NCBI GenBank assembly: GCA_046546095.1
Contig: JBKGYK010000041.1
Location: 1 to 28,378 of the forward strand
Source of the DNA: JAQIBY01 sp046546095
Lineage (GTDB): Bacteria > Bacteroidota > Bacteroidia > Bacteroidales > ML635J-15
Length of the DNA stretch: 28,378 nt
Reading direction: 5' to 3'
In this document: positions 21,851 to 28,378 of the stretch, one piece after another
Position numbering within the stretch: position 1 is the first letter of the stretch
Layout: each line of letters begins with the position of its first letter
Notes under the pieces: model-generated
The model's input: only the letters and a program-made list of their open reading frames with translations
Told to the model about the DNA's origin: nothing
The model's database searches: none
Program-made: the position numbers and the translations under genes

Positions 21851-21883
21851 GTTGCCCGAAAGCCAAAAATTTCTGTATTTTTA
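21851..21883 (+). promoter_or_regulatory. possible recF promoter
   Basis: GTTG (21851-21854), a 21-base spacer and TATTTTTA (21876-21883) are a weaker version of the phylum pattern; the -7 element equals that of the preceding gene. A purine-rich AGGAAGG lies close before ATG 21901 and could help ribosome binding. Confidence 0.4.
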
Positions 21884-21900
21884 CAGCGAAAGGAAGGCAT

Positions 21901-23070
21901 ATGCATGTAAAACACATATCCATACTGAACTTCAAGAATATCGGTGAGTTTGAAGCTGATTTTTCTTCCCGGTTTAACTGTTTCCTTGGAGACAATGGCG
22001 TAGGTAAAACCAACCTGATGGATGCAATTTATTATCTTTCCTTTACCAAAAGCCATTTCAATGCTATTGACAGGCACAATATCCGCCATGGCGAAGATAT
22101 GTTTGTCATCCAGGGAAGCTATGATGTCAAAGGGGAAGAAATCAAGATGCTTTGTGGTTTAAAAAAGCACAGCAAAAAGCAGGTAAAACGCGATGGTAAG
22201 CTGTATGAGAAATTTTCCGAGCACATTGGTTTGCTGCCACTGGTGTTTATTACTCCATCGGATACGGACATCATTCATCTGGGCAGCGAGTTGAGGCGTA
22301 AATACCTGGATGGTGTGATTTCTCAGTATGATAAGTATTATTTGCAGCAGCTGATTCAGTACAAAAGGGCTCTCGAACAGAGAAATGCCTTGTTAAAAAA
22401 GCTGAGCCCCGACAATCCCTATGATGAGGATGCTTTGTTGATTTGGGATGAACGGCTTGTGAGCTCAGGTGCTTATGTGCATCAAAAGCGCAAGGAAGCT
22501 GTAGATGCTCTGATACCAATATTTAACCGGTATTATAATCTGATTTCCGGAGAGGCGGAAAACGTCAAACTTACCTACAAATCTAAATTGTTTGATAAGC
22601 CACTGAATGAATTGCTGAAGGAAAACAGGCAGCGTGATCTGCTTATGCAGCATACAACCACCGGTATTCATCGTGATGATGTGGAATTTGAGCTGAACGG
22701 ACATCCCTTGAAAAGAACCGGCTCACAGGGACAGGAAAAAACACTGATCATTTCCCTAAAACTTGCCCAGTTTGATTTTATTTTCAAAACCATTGATATC
22801 AGGCCACTTTTGTTGCTGGATGATGTTTTTGATAAGCTGGATGCCAGTAGAATAAGTCAACTGGTAAACCTGTTGTCAGATGAAAAGTACGGACAGGTTT
22901 TCTTTTCTGATACGAGCCGGGAAAGATTACCCGGATTACTGAAACATATTGATGTAGACGTGCGTATATTTAACATTGAATCATTTAACACAAAAACCAA
23001 TGAAATTACAAAGTCCGATAAATCTTTTAATGATGTTGTTTCTGGCACTCACAGCTCAGGGACAGAATGA
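21901..23070 (+). CDS. recF: DNA replication/repair protein RecF
   Basis: RecF loads RecA at single-strand gaps together with RecO and RecR. From ATG 21901 it has 389 residues, opening MHVKHISILNFKNIGEFE, with Walker A GDNGVGKT at 30-37 and a C-terminal Walker B region LLLLDDVFDKLD preceded by the ABC-type signature TGSQGQEKTL. The motif FTKSHF and the TPSDTDIIHLGSELRRKYLD segment are family-typical. An upstream in-frame ATG at 21844 is not favoured because the promoter lies after it. The last 24 codons overlap the next gene in another frame. In many relatives a DciA/DUF721 gene follows recF, but here a lipocalin-like gene does. Confidence 0.95.
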   Translation: MHVKHISILNFKNIGEFEADFSSRFNCFLGDNGVGKTNLMDAIYYLSFTKSHFNAIDRHNIRHGEDMFVIQGSYDVKGEEIKMLCGLKKHSKKQVKRDGKLYEKFSEHIGLLPLVFITPSDTDIIHLGSELRRKYLDGVISQYDKYYLQQLIQYKRALEQRNALLKKLSPDNPYDEDALLIWDERLVSSGAYVHQKRKEAVDALIPIFNRYYNLISGEAENVKLTYKSKLFDKPLNELLKENRQRDLLMQHTTTGIHRDDVEFELNGHPLKRTGSQGQEKTLIISLKLAQFDFIFKTIDIRPLLLLDDVFDKLDASRISQLVNLLSDEKYGQVFFSDTSRERLPGLLKHIDVDVRIFNIESFNTKTNEITKSDKSFNDVVSGTHSSGTE

Positions 23071-23425
23071 TCTTCAGGAAAAACATAAAAATTATCTTAC
23101 AGGCCATTGGAAAATTGATACCATGTATATGGATATGGATTTGTCAGAAGAGTATATGGTGGTTTTTAAGGAAAAATTCAAAGAACTTAAAGAAAAGACA
23201 GAGTTTATTTTTTATGCAGACGGAAGATATAAAAAGCTTTCCGTAGATCCTGCAAGGACCGGCAAATGGCGCATTACCCCCGATGGAAAAACCATCATCA
23301 TTGAGTTTGATGATTCTGAAGAAGTGTCCCGGACCCGGATTGGCAGCCTGACAGAAGATAAACTGGATATGCAACCTGCCAAAAGTGCTACCAATAACAG
23401 GGTGTTGCTTTATAAAACAGAATGA
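23000..23425 (+). CDS. exported lipocalin-like protein
   Basis: A 141-residue protein from ATG 23000 with a hydrophobic signal sequence (MKLQSPINLLMMLFLALTAQG). The mature part begins LTGHWKIDTMYMDMD, with FIFYADGRYKKLSVDPARTGKWRITPDGKTIIIEF, the strand pattern of small Bacteroidota lipocalin-like (calycin) domains, and ends at LLYKTE. Ligand unknown; envelope location expected. Its start lies 71 bases inside the 3' end of recF in a +1-shifted frame, so the signal peptide is encoded in an overprinted stretch. The stop overlaps the next start by four bases. The longer open frame to 22976 (extra eight residues) is less likely as it spoils the signal peptide. Confidence 0.78.
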   Translation: MKLQSPINLLMMLFLALTAQGQNDLQEKHKNYLTGHWKIDTMYMDMDLSEEYMVVFKEKFKELKEKTEFIFYADGRYKKLSVDPARTGKWRITPDGKTIIIEFDDSEEVSRTRIGSLTEDKLDMQPAKSATNNRVLLYKTE

Positions 23426-23847
23426 TGTTCATGGGCAACGGATTGCGAATAGCTGTTGATTTTGATGGTACCATTGTGGAACATGCGTACCCCGGCATTG
23501 GGAAACCCTTGCCCGGTGCCTTCGATACGCTGATTTCGCTAACCGAAATGGGGCACAAAATTATTCTCTGGACTTTTCGTGATGGTGATTTACTGCAGGA
23601 TGCTGTTGAATTTTGTATGGAGCAAGGCCTGATGTTTTGGGCAATCAATCAATCTTTTCCTGACGAAGAGTTCAATCAGTTTTTGTCAAGAAAAATCATA
23701 GCCGACGTTTATATTGATGACAGAAATTTTGGCGGATTTCCGGGTTGGGATGTTGTATATAAAGCCATCGCTGATGATAAAATATATCGTCAGTATGAGA
23801 AAACGCACAAAAATAGAGGCTGGTTCGGCCGGAAGCTGATCCGCTAA
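23422..23847 (+). CDS. small HAD-superfamily hydrolase
   Basis: A 141-residue HAD-type phosphatase of the compact kind seen in Bacteroides (BT0820-like). The nucleophile motif is AVDFDGTIV with Asp13 and Asp15 (numbering from ATG 23422); GHKIILWTFRDGD is motif II (Thr after the strand), and IADVYIDDRNFGGFPGW is motif IV with the acidic pair. The cap domain is missing or minimal, as in this subgroup. No signal peptide, so cytoplasmic. The start is ambiguous among ATG 23422, 23425 and 23431; the first overlaps the previous stop. Substrate unknown; probably a phosphorylated small metabolite. A terminator for the converging gene lies just downstream. Confidence 0.85.
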   Translation: MMFMGNGLRIAVDFDGTIVEHAYPGIGKPLPGAFDTLISLTEMGHKIILWTFRDGDLLQDAVEFCMEQGLMFWAINQSFPDEEFNQFLSRKIIADVYIDDRNFGGFPGWDVVYKAIADDKIYRQYEKTHKNRGWFGRKLIR

Positions 23848-23852
23848 TCCTG

Positions 23853-23887
23853 AAAAAAGGGGAGTCAGCCCACCGGCATCATCCCCT
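23853..23887 (-). terminator. terminator of the VWA-protein gene
   Basis: On the minus strand a GGGGA-TCCCC stem (positions 23859-23863 and 23882-23886, extendable by one pair) has a loop of 18 bases holding GCC/GGC complementarity, then a run of six T residues. It is 20 bases after the gene's stop codon and may also help end the converging plus-strand transcript. Confidence 0.7.
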
Positions 23888-23906
23888 CCATGATTTGTGA
23901 TTTGTA

Positions 23907-25799
23907 CTATTTTAAGAGTGCTGCATTTTCCATCAGACCAATGTATTCCTGTCTGTACCCGTGTGTATCCCTGCCTTTTGCATTGCGTGCCAGTTCTAAT
24001 GCCTGCTCGTAATCTCCTTCACCTATAAATTCACTCTCACGCATCAGCATGCCAAACATGGCAATGGATGCTGCCAGGTTAAAATTCTCGCTGTTGCTGT
24101 CTGACAGTATATCAGAACGTTTTATCGCCTGACTTATCAATCGGCTGCTGTTTTCATCCGGTGCTTTGTATCGGAGTTTCAAGGTCATCAGGTCAGTGGA
24201 ATTTTTCGTTTTCCGTTTTTGATATATCAGCTCATCAACATCATTGATTTTTTCTGTAGTCCCGGCCGGAATTATTTCATAAAGGGCGGTTACAGCATGC
24301 CCGGCTCCGATTTCACCCGCATCTTTTTTATCATCATTAAAATCTTCTTTGTTGAGCAAACGGTTTTCATAACCAATCAACCTGTATGCTTTCACCTGAG
24401 CAGGGTTGAATTCAATCTGAATTTTTACATCTTTGGCAATGGTGTACAAGCTGCCCCAGATTTCTTCGCCAAACATTTTTCTGGCCTCCAGGATGTTATC
24501 AATATAGGCGTAATTCCCATTTCCTTTGTTGGAAAGTCGTTCCATTTTTGAGTCTTTATAATTGCCCATGCCAAAACCCAGTACAGTCAGGAAAATACCA
24601 TCGTCACGTTTGCTTTCTATCAGCCGTTCCATTTCAGCATTGCTGCTGGGGCCAACATTGAAATCACCATCGGTGGCAAGGATAACACGGTTGTTGCCAT
24701 TGGGGATGTAGTTTTCTTTCGCCACTTTATAAGCCAGTTTTATCCCGGCGCCACCTGCAGTGCTGCCGCCGGCTTCCAGGCGATTCAGTGCTGCCCGGAT
24801 TTTGTCTTTCTGACTGCCCGGTGTGGATTCCAGCACCAGGCCCGAGCTGCCGGAATACACAACCATAGCCACTTTGTCTTCTGGCCTGAGTTTGTCAATC
24901 AATATGTTGAAGGATTTTTTCAAAAGTGGCAGCTTATTGTGGTAATTCATCGAGCCGGAAACATCAATCAGGAAAACTATATTGGATGCAGGTACGGCTT
25001 CAGACGCCATTTCTTCACCCTTTAGCCCGACCATCAGCAAATCGTGCTCTTTGTTCCACGGACATTTTCCCAGTTCAGTGTTGACGGAAAATGGATGGCC
25101 GTTTTCCGGCTGCGGATAATCGTAATCAAAGTAATTGATCATCTCCTCAATACGTACAGCATCTTCCGGAGGCATCTGATTGTTACGGATAAACCGGCGA
25201 ACGTTGGCATAGGATGCTCTGTCCACATCAATGGAAAAAGTGGATAAGGGATCATCAACCACAGCTTTAAATACGTTTTCATCAATAAAATCATAGGATT
25301 CTGTGTTGTGCTGTACTGGTCTGCTTTCATATGCCATTTGCGCATACCCACCGGACATGGATTTGTTTCCGGAATGTATGGGTCTTGATGATTTTTCCGA
25401 CCTAAATATATCCATTTCACAGTTTATGCTGATATCCGATTCTTCTTTTTCATCATCAACAACATTTAGCTCCTCCACCACCTGACTTACAGGTTTGAGC
25501 ACAAAACTCAGGCTTATTTTCGATGAGCTACCGAGGATAAGCGATTGGGGAATGGACTTTCTGTATCCCTTTTTGCTGGCAAATGCCTGATATGAACCGG
25601 GCTTGAGGTTTTTAAACCGGAAGTGGCCTTTGGAGTCTGTTTTGACAGAATCCACAGGACTGGACTGCCTGTAAAGGTGTACCACAGCGTTTTCAAGCGG
25701 CTTATTGTTTTTGTTTTTAACACTTCCGTTGATTTCTGCCTGGGAGAATCCGCTCAGGCTGAATAGTAATCCGATAATTAAAGCACTTAATGATTTCAT
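23907..25799 (-). CDS. YfbK-like von Willebrand factor A domain protein with N-terminal carboxypeptidase-like domain
   Basis: A 630-residue exported protein. A signal peptide (MKSLSALIIGLLFSLSGFSQ) is followed by a carboxypeptidase-regulatory-like module (about 22-105, INGSVKNKNNKPLENAVV), an acidic linker, then the YfbK-type N-terminal region (STFSIDVDRASYANVRRFI ... EEMINYFDYDYPQP), a VWA domain with MIDAS residues (DVSGSM, Thr in GGSTAGGAG, Asp in TDGDFNVG) and the DUF3520-like C-terminal region (ARNAKGRDTHGYRQEYIGLM). The MIDAS is intact, so metal-dependent protein binding is plausible. The role is not known for this architecture; in other bacteria YfbK relatives are also uncharacterised. 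A terminator follows, and no linked partner gene is seen. Confidence 0.9.
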   Translation of the reverse strand: MKSLSALIIGLLFSLSGFSQAEINGSVKNKNNKPLENAVVHLYRQSSPVDSVKTDSKGHFRFKNLKPGSYQAFASKKGYRKSIPQSLILGSSSKISLSFVLKPVSQVVEELNVVDDEKEESDISINCEMDIFRSEKSSRPIHSGNKSMSGGYAQMAYESRPVQHNTESYDFIDENVFKAVVDDPLSTFSIDVDRASYANVRRFIRNNQMPPEDAVRIEEMINYFDYDYPQPENGHPFSVNTELGKCPWNKEHDLLMVGLKGEEMASEAVPASNIVFLIDVSGSMNYHNKLPLLKKSFNILIDKLRPEDKVAMVVYSGSSGLVLESTPGSQKDKIRAALNRLEAGGSTAGGAGIKLAYKVAKENYIPNGNNRVILATDGDFNVGPSSNAEMERLIESKRDDGIFLTVLGFGMGNYKDSKMERLSNKGNGNYAYIDNILEARKMFGEEIWGSLYTIAKDVKIQIEFNPAQVKAYRLIGYENRLLNKEDFNDDKKDAGEIGAGHAVTALYEIIPAGTTEKINDVDELIYQKRKTKNSTDLMTLKLRYKAPDENSSRLISQAIKRSDILSDSNSENFNLAASIAMFGMLMRESEFIGEGDYEQALELARNAKGRDTHGYRQEYIGLMENAALLK

Positions 25800-25962
25800 A
25801 TCTTTTATGTTTTGGTTTCTTATTTCCCGTATAGATGAGTCAAGTTCAGGAAATCCATAAAATCCTGGAGTGATTTTAACTCATTTGTGCATTCGATTTT
25901 GCTTAAAATATTGTATCATTGTATGATCATATCCGGCCAGTGCCGAAGTAAAGCAAGGAAAG

Positions 25963-27540
25963 ATGCGAAAAATAATTCGAAGCATATTACCATATCTGAT
26001 GCTGGTAAGTAGCATGCTCATTGCATCAGACATTGGTGCCCAAACGTCAGATTACTGGGTTTTCTTCAGTGATAAAGGAGGGTTTGATTTTATTCCCGAA
26101 AACTATTTTTCAGAAAAAGCAATTCAGAGAAGGAATTTGCAGGGAATTGAATTTACTGAAAGCGATACGCCGGTATCTGAGCATTATCTTCAGCAGCTTG
26201 CTCCCCTTGTGGATGAGCTTACAGGCAATACTCGCTGGTTCAACGCTGCCTGGGTAAAAGCCGGTACAGAGCAAATCGAAATTGTAAAAGCCCTGCCTTT
26301 TGTAAAATCTGTTCAGCCGGCCAGAGTTTGGCAACAATCAGCCTGTGCGTCAACAGGCTCAGAAAACCGGACAGATATGGATCTCATGCACCGGCAGGTT
26401 ACCATGTTTTTCCCCGAAATACTCGAAGAAAAGTCTCTGAATGGCAAAGGCGTGCGCATAGCTGTCCTTGATGCGGGATTTCCTGCAGTAAACACACACA
26501 ATGCTTTTGAACACCTGCGTTCCAATAAGCAAATCATCGCTATGCATGATTTTGTGAAAGATAAAGAAACCGTCTGGCATGGAAATGCCCATGGTACCAT
26601 GGTGCTGAGTTGCATTGCCGGAAAAAGAGAGGGAGAAATTATGGGTCTGGCTCAGGCTGCTGAGTTTCTGCTGGCCCGCACCGAGAAAAATTTTGAACCT
26701 TACCGTGAGGAAATCCACTGGCTCGAAGCCATGGAATGGGCTGATAAAAAAGGTGCTGATATCATCAATTCATCCCTGGGATACACCTACCACCGGTATT
26801 TTCAGCCGGAAATGGACGGAAAAACCAGCCTCGTGAGCAAAGCTGCCAATATGGCTGCAAAAAAAGGTATTCTGGTTATCAATGCAGCCGGTAACGAAGG
26901 CACCGATAACTGGCGTGTGATTGGTACTCCCGCCGATGCCGACAGCATACTGACTGTAGGTGGGGTAGATCCCGATGATAACCTTCACATCAGTTTCAGC
27001 TCGTATGGTCCCACAGCCGATGGCAGACTTAAACCCAATGTGGTAGCCTCCGGAAAAGCAGCGGTGGCAAATGAAAATGGCTATACCACTGCTTTTGGTA
27101 CTTCCTTTGCATCTCCCCTTACCTGTGGGTTCGCAGCTTGTGTGAAACAGGCTTTCCCTGAATTGTCCGTAATGGAGCTGATTGAGAAAATTGAATCTGC
27201 CGGCAGTCTGTACCCATATTACGATTATGCACATGGGTATGGTATTCCCAATGCCTGGAAACTGTTTGCAGATATGCCTGAACAAAAAGATCCGCCGTTT
27301 ATGGTGATTGAAGAGGATGAACAGGTATCTGTTATGATTCCTGCATCCGGGCTTGCCTCCGGAGGCTTACATACCAGCAGTTATCTGTTTTATCATATTG
27401 CAGACCAGGATGGTTCTATCCTTGATTATAAAGTGGTCAGGGTGTATAAAACAAAACCTGTTAGCATTCCAAAAAGCCGGTTGGAAGATCGCGTGCTGAG
27501 GGTGCATTTTGATAGCTATACACATGAAAAAAAATACTGA
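25963..27540 (+). CDS. secreted subtilisin-family (S8) serine protease
   Basis: A 525-residue peptidase. The signal peptide ends near GAQ (MRKIIRSILPYLMLVSSMLI...). A propeptide-like region follows (YWVFFSDKGGFDFIPE... ALPFVKSVQPA), then the catalytic triad: Asp170 in AVLDAGF, His210 in NAHGTMVLS and Ser381 in GTSFASPLTCG, with oxyanion Asn311 in NAAGNEGT. The order Asp-His-Ser and spacing fit S8. After the catalytic domain there is a C-terminal beta-rich segment to FDSYTHEKKY, without the T9SS sorting features of the C10 protease. So it is exported, perhaps to the periplasm or outer membrane. The next gene starts two bases after the stop, suggesting co-transcription. Confidence 0.92.
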   Translation: MRKIIRSILPYLMLVSSMLIASDIGAQTSDYWVFFSDKGGFDFIPENYFSEKAIQRRNLQGIEFTESDTPVSEHYLQQLAPLVDELTGNTRWFNAAWVKAGTEQIEIVKALPFVKSVQPARVWQQSACASTGSENRTDMDLMHRQVTMFFPEILEEKSLNGKGVRIAVLDAGFPAVNTHNAFEHLRSNKQIIAMHDFVKDKETVWHGNAHGTMVLSCIAGKREGEIMGLAQAAEFLLARTEKNFEPYREEIHWLEAMEWADKKGADIINSSLGYTYHRYFQPEMDGKTSLVSKAANMAAKKGILVINAAGNEGTDNWRVIGTPADADSILTVGGVDPDDNLHISFSSYGPTADGRLKPNVVASGKAAVANENGYTTAFGTSFASPLTCGFAACVKQAFPELSVMELIEKIESAGSLYPYYDYAHGYGIPNAWKLFADMPEQKDPPFMVIEEDEQVSVMIPASGLASGGLHTSSYLFYHIADQDGSILDYKVVRVYKTKPVSIPKSRLEDRVLRVHFDSYTHEKKY

Positions 27541-27541
27541 T

Positions 27542-28246
27542 ATGAAATATTTTTTGAGTTTTATACTGACGATTTTTTTGCTGTCTCACCTCTCAGCCCA
27601 GACAGTGGTGCTTGAAGACGATGACCCCAAAAAAGTGTATGAAGAAACGGATTGGGGACCGAACCAACAGCATTTTGGATGTTGGTTTGTTAATTACGGC
27701 CTGCCTGTGCCCGTCAACACTGAGAGCAGTCTGAAAACTGCTTCTTCCGGTCACTGGAATTTTGGTTATGCCTATAAAATGAAAATATTTGCATTTATGG
27801 ACATTGGCGGGGAGTTGTCTTACAGCAATTATTTTTATGCACTGGATGCAAGCTCAAGAGAGACCATTGCACCCAATAAGGACTGGGATAAGATCCGAAG
27901 CAAACAAAACGGCATGAAAGCCAATCTCTTTTTTCGCTTTTACATGTCTCCCCGCCGGGGAAATTACCTGGGTACCTATCTCGATCTGGGCTTTTATACC
28001 GATTATCATATGAGCTCAGGCTGGATGTACAAGCTGAAAGATGATTTTATTAAGGAAAAAGTCAGCCTCAAACAAAATGAGGATTTTGAAACACTCACAT
28101 ACGGTCCGTCTCTGGCGTTTGGCCGCGATCAGTTTAACTTTTTCGCTCAGTATAATGTTAACAGCGTTTTGACATCGAAAAGTAGCTTTCCGGAAATGCC
28201 GGCATTTGTCTGCGGCCTGAAAATTAACATGTACAGCGCTTTTTAA
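27542..28246 (+). CDS. outer-membrane beta-barrel-type protein
   Basis: A 234-residue exported protein from ATG 27542. The signal peptide is MKYFLSFILTIFLLSHLSAQ. The mature part alternates aromatic strands and turns (HFGCWFVNYGLPVPV, WNFGYAYKMKIFAFMDIGGELSYSNYFY, NGMKANLFFRFYMSP, NYLGTYLDLGFYTDYHMSS, FNFFAQYNVNSVL), the look of a small outer-membrane barrel, and ends with a strand (FVCGLKINMYSAF) whose last residue is Phe, as expected for insertion by the Bam machinery. No family name is assigned. It follows the S8 protease by one base, so it may help that protease's surface location or be a separate envelope protein. It could also be a partial relative of the outer-membrane beta-barrel (OMP_b-brl) group. 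Confidence 0.72.
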   Translation: MKYFLSFILTIFLLSHLSAQTVVLEDDDPKKVYEETDWGPNQQHFGCWFVNYGLPVPVNTESSLKTASSGHWNFGYAYKMKIFAFMDIGGELSYSNYFYALDASSRETIAPNKDWDKIRSKQNGMKANLFFRFYMSPRRGNYLGTYLDLGFYTDYHMSSGWMYKLKDDFIKEKVSLKQNEDFETLTYGPSLAFGRDQFNFFAQYNVNSVLTSKSSFPEMPAFVCGLKINMYSAF

Positions 28247-28317
28247 CTGATCCGTAGTGGCGCTAAACCCATTTTACATCACTGACTGAGTTAAAATATT
28301 GATTTATCACCATTCGC

Positions 28318-28378
28318 CCGTCCCTCCCTCTCTCCGTCTCTCCGTCTCTCCGTCTCTCCGTCCCTCCGTCTCTCCGTC
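28318..28378. repeat. 8-bp tandem repeat (CCGTCTCT-type), open at the window end
   Basis: Seven full 8-base units (CCGTCCCT, CCCTCTCT, then three CCGTCTCT, CCGTCCCT, CCGTCTCT) begin at 28318, and a partial eighth unit ends the window. The strand shown is almost all pyrimidine apart from one G per unit. The array is likely to continue past the edge. The 71 bases between the last stop codon and the array hold no gene. Confidence 0.9.

Noticed and set aside
27285..27540. T9SS sorting domain at the end of the S8 protease
   Set aside because: The C-terminal segment is beta-rich but lacks the Pro-Asn-Pro start and the GxYxL/KxxV-type ending seen in the C10 protease.
28318..28378. CRISPR-like array
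   Set aside because: Units are 8 bases without spacers; it is a simple tandem repeat.

Overview
The window is bacterial chromosomal DNA from a member of the phylum Bacteroidota, most likely a free-living, non-fermenter-type member of class Bacteroidia or a relative. Four lines of evidence support this. Promoters follow the phylum-specific TTTG-N19/20-TAnnTTTG pattern rather than TTGACA/TATAAT. Shine-Dalgarno sequences are largely absent. A type IX secretion (T9SS) C-terminal sorting domain, a streptopain-type (C10) protease, a TonB-dependent receptor with a carboxypeptidase-like N-terminal domain, and a lipoprotein with an acidic surface-export signal are all present. The layout (LysM plus binding-protein fusion, OxyR/Prx6, YfbK-like VWA protein, RecF) is typical of the phylum. 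Genus and species cannot be read from the sequence. I saw no tRNA, rRNA, insertion sequence, prophage or CRISPR array.

Layout. 1-4813: a possible divergent gene fragment, then leucyl aminopeptidase and pdxA ending at a good intrinsic terminator, then a secreted C10 protease with two CUB-like domains and a T9SS tail. 4923-6116: a GT4 glycosyltransferase. 6128-11187: a PhoB/OmpR-type response regulator (minus strand) divergent from a TonB-dependent receptor and a surface lipoprotein; the intergenic region carries five half-sites on an exact 11-bp period. 11335-13260: a three-LysM plus periplasmic-binding-protein fusion. 13261-13651: a gene-free stretch that carries a promoter, nested RNA helices and a strong terminator, and looks like a small RNA gene of about 240 nt.

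13611-16578 is an oxidative-stress block: a thioredoxin-fold protein, OxyR (both redox cysteines present at positions 199 and 208) and a divergent 1-Cys Prx6-type peroxiredoxin, with overlapping divergent promoters. 16707-21188 is a seven-gene operon with near-zero or overlapping gene junctions: a DUF134 regulator with zinc ribbon, a NifX-like protein, an MFS transporter, a stand-alone archaeal-type threonyl-tRNA synthetase editing domain, a TrmO/TsaA-fold protein with an unexpected signal-peptide-like N-terminus, a class I SAM methyltransferase and a short-chain dehydrogenase. This operon is the best candidate for an undescribed system: its two middle genes both belong to families that act on tRNA-Thr, next to metal/redox-type genes.

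21252-28378: an unrecognised 187-residue protein, recF overlapping a lipocalin-like exported protein, a small HAD-type phosphatase, a YfbK-like VWA protein (minus strand), a secreted subtilisin-family protease with a linked outer-membrane-type protein, and finally a pyrimidine-rich 8-bp tandem repeat that runs off the end of the window.
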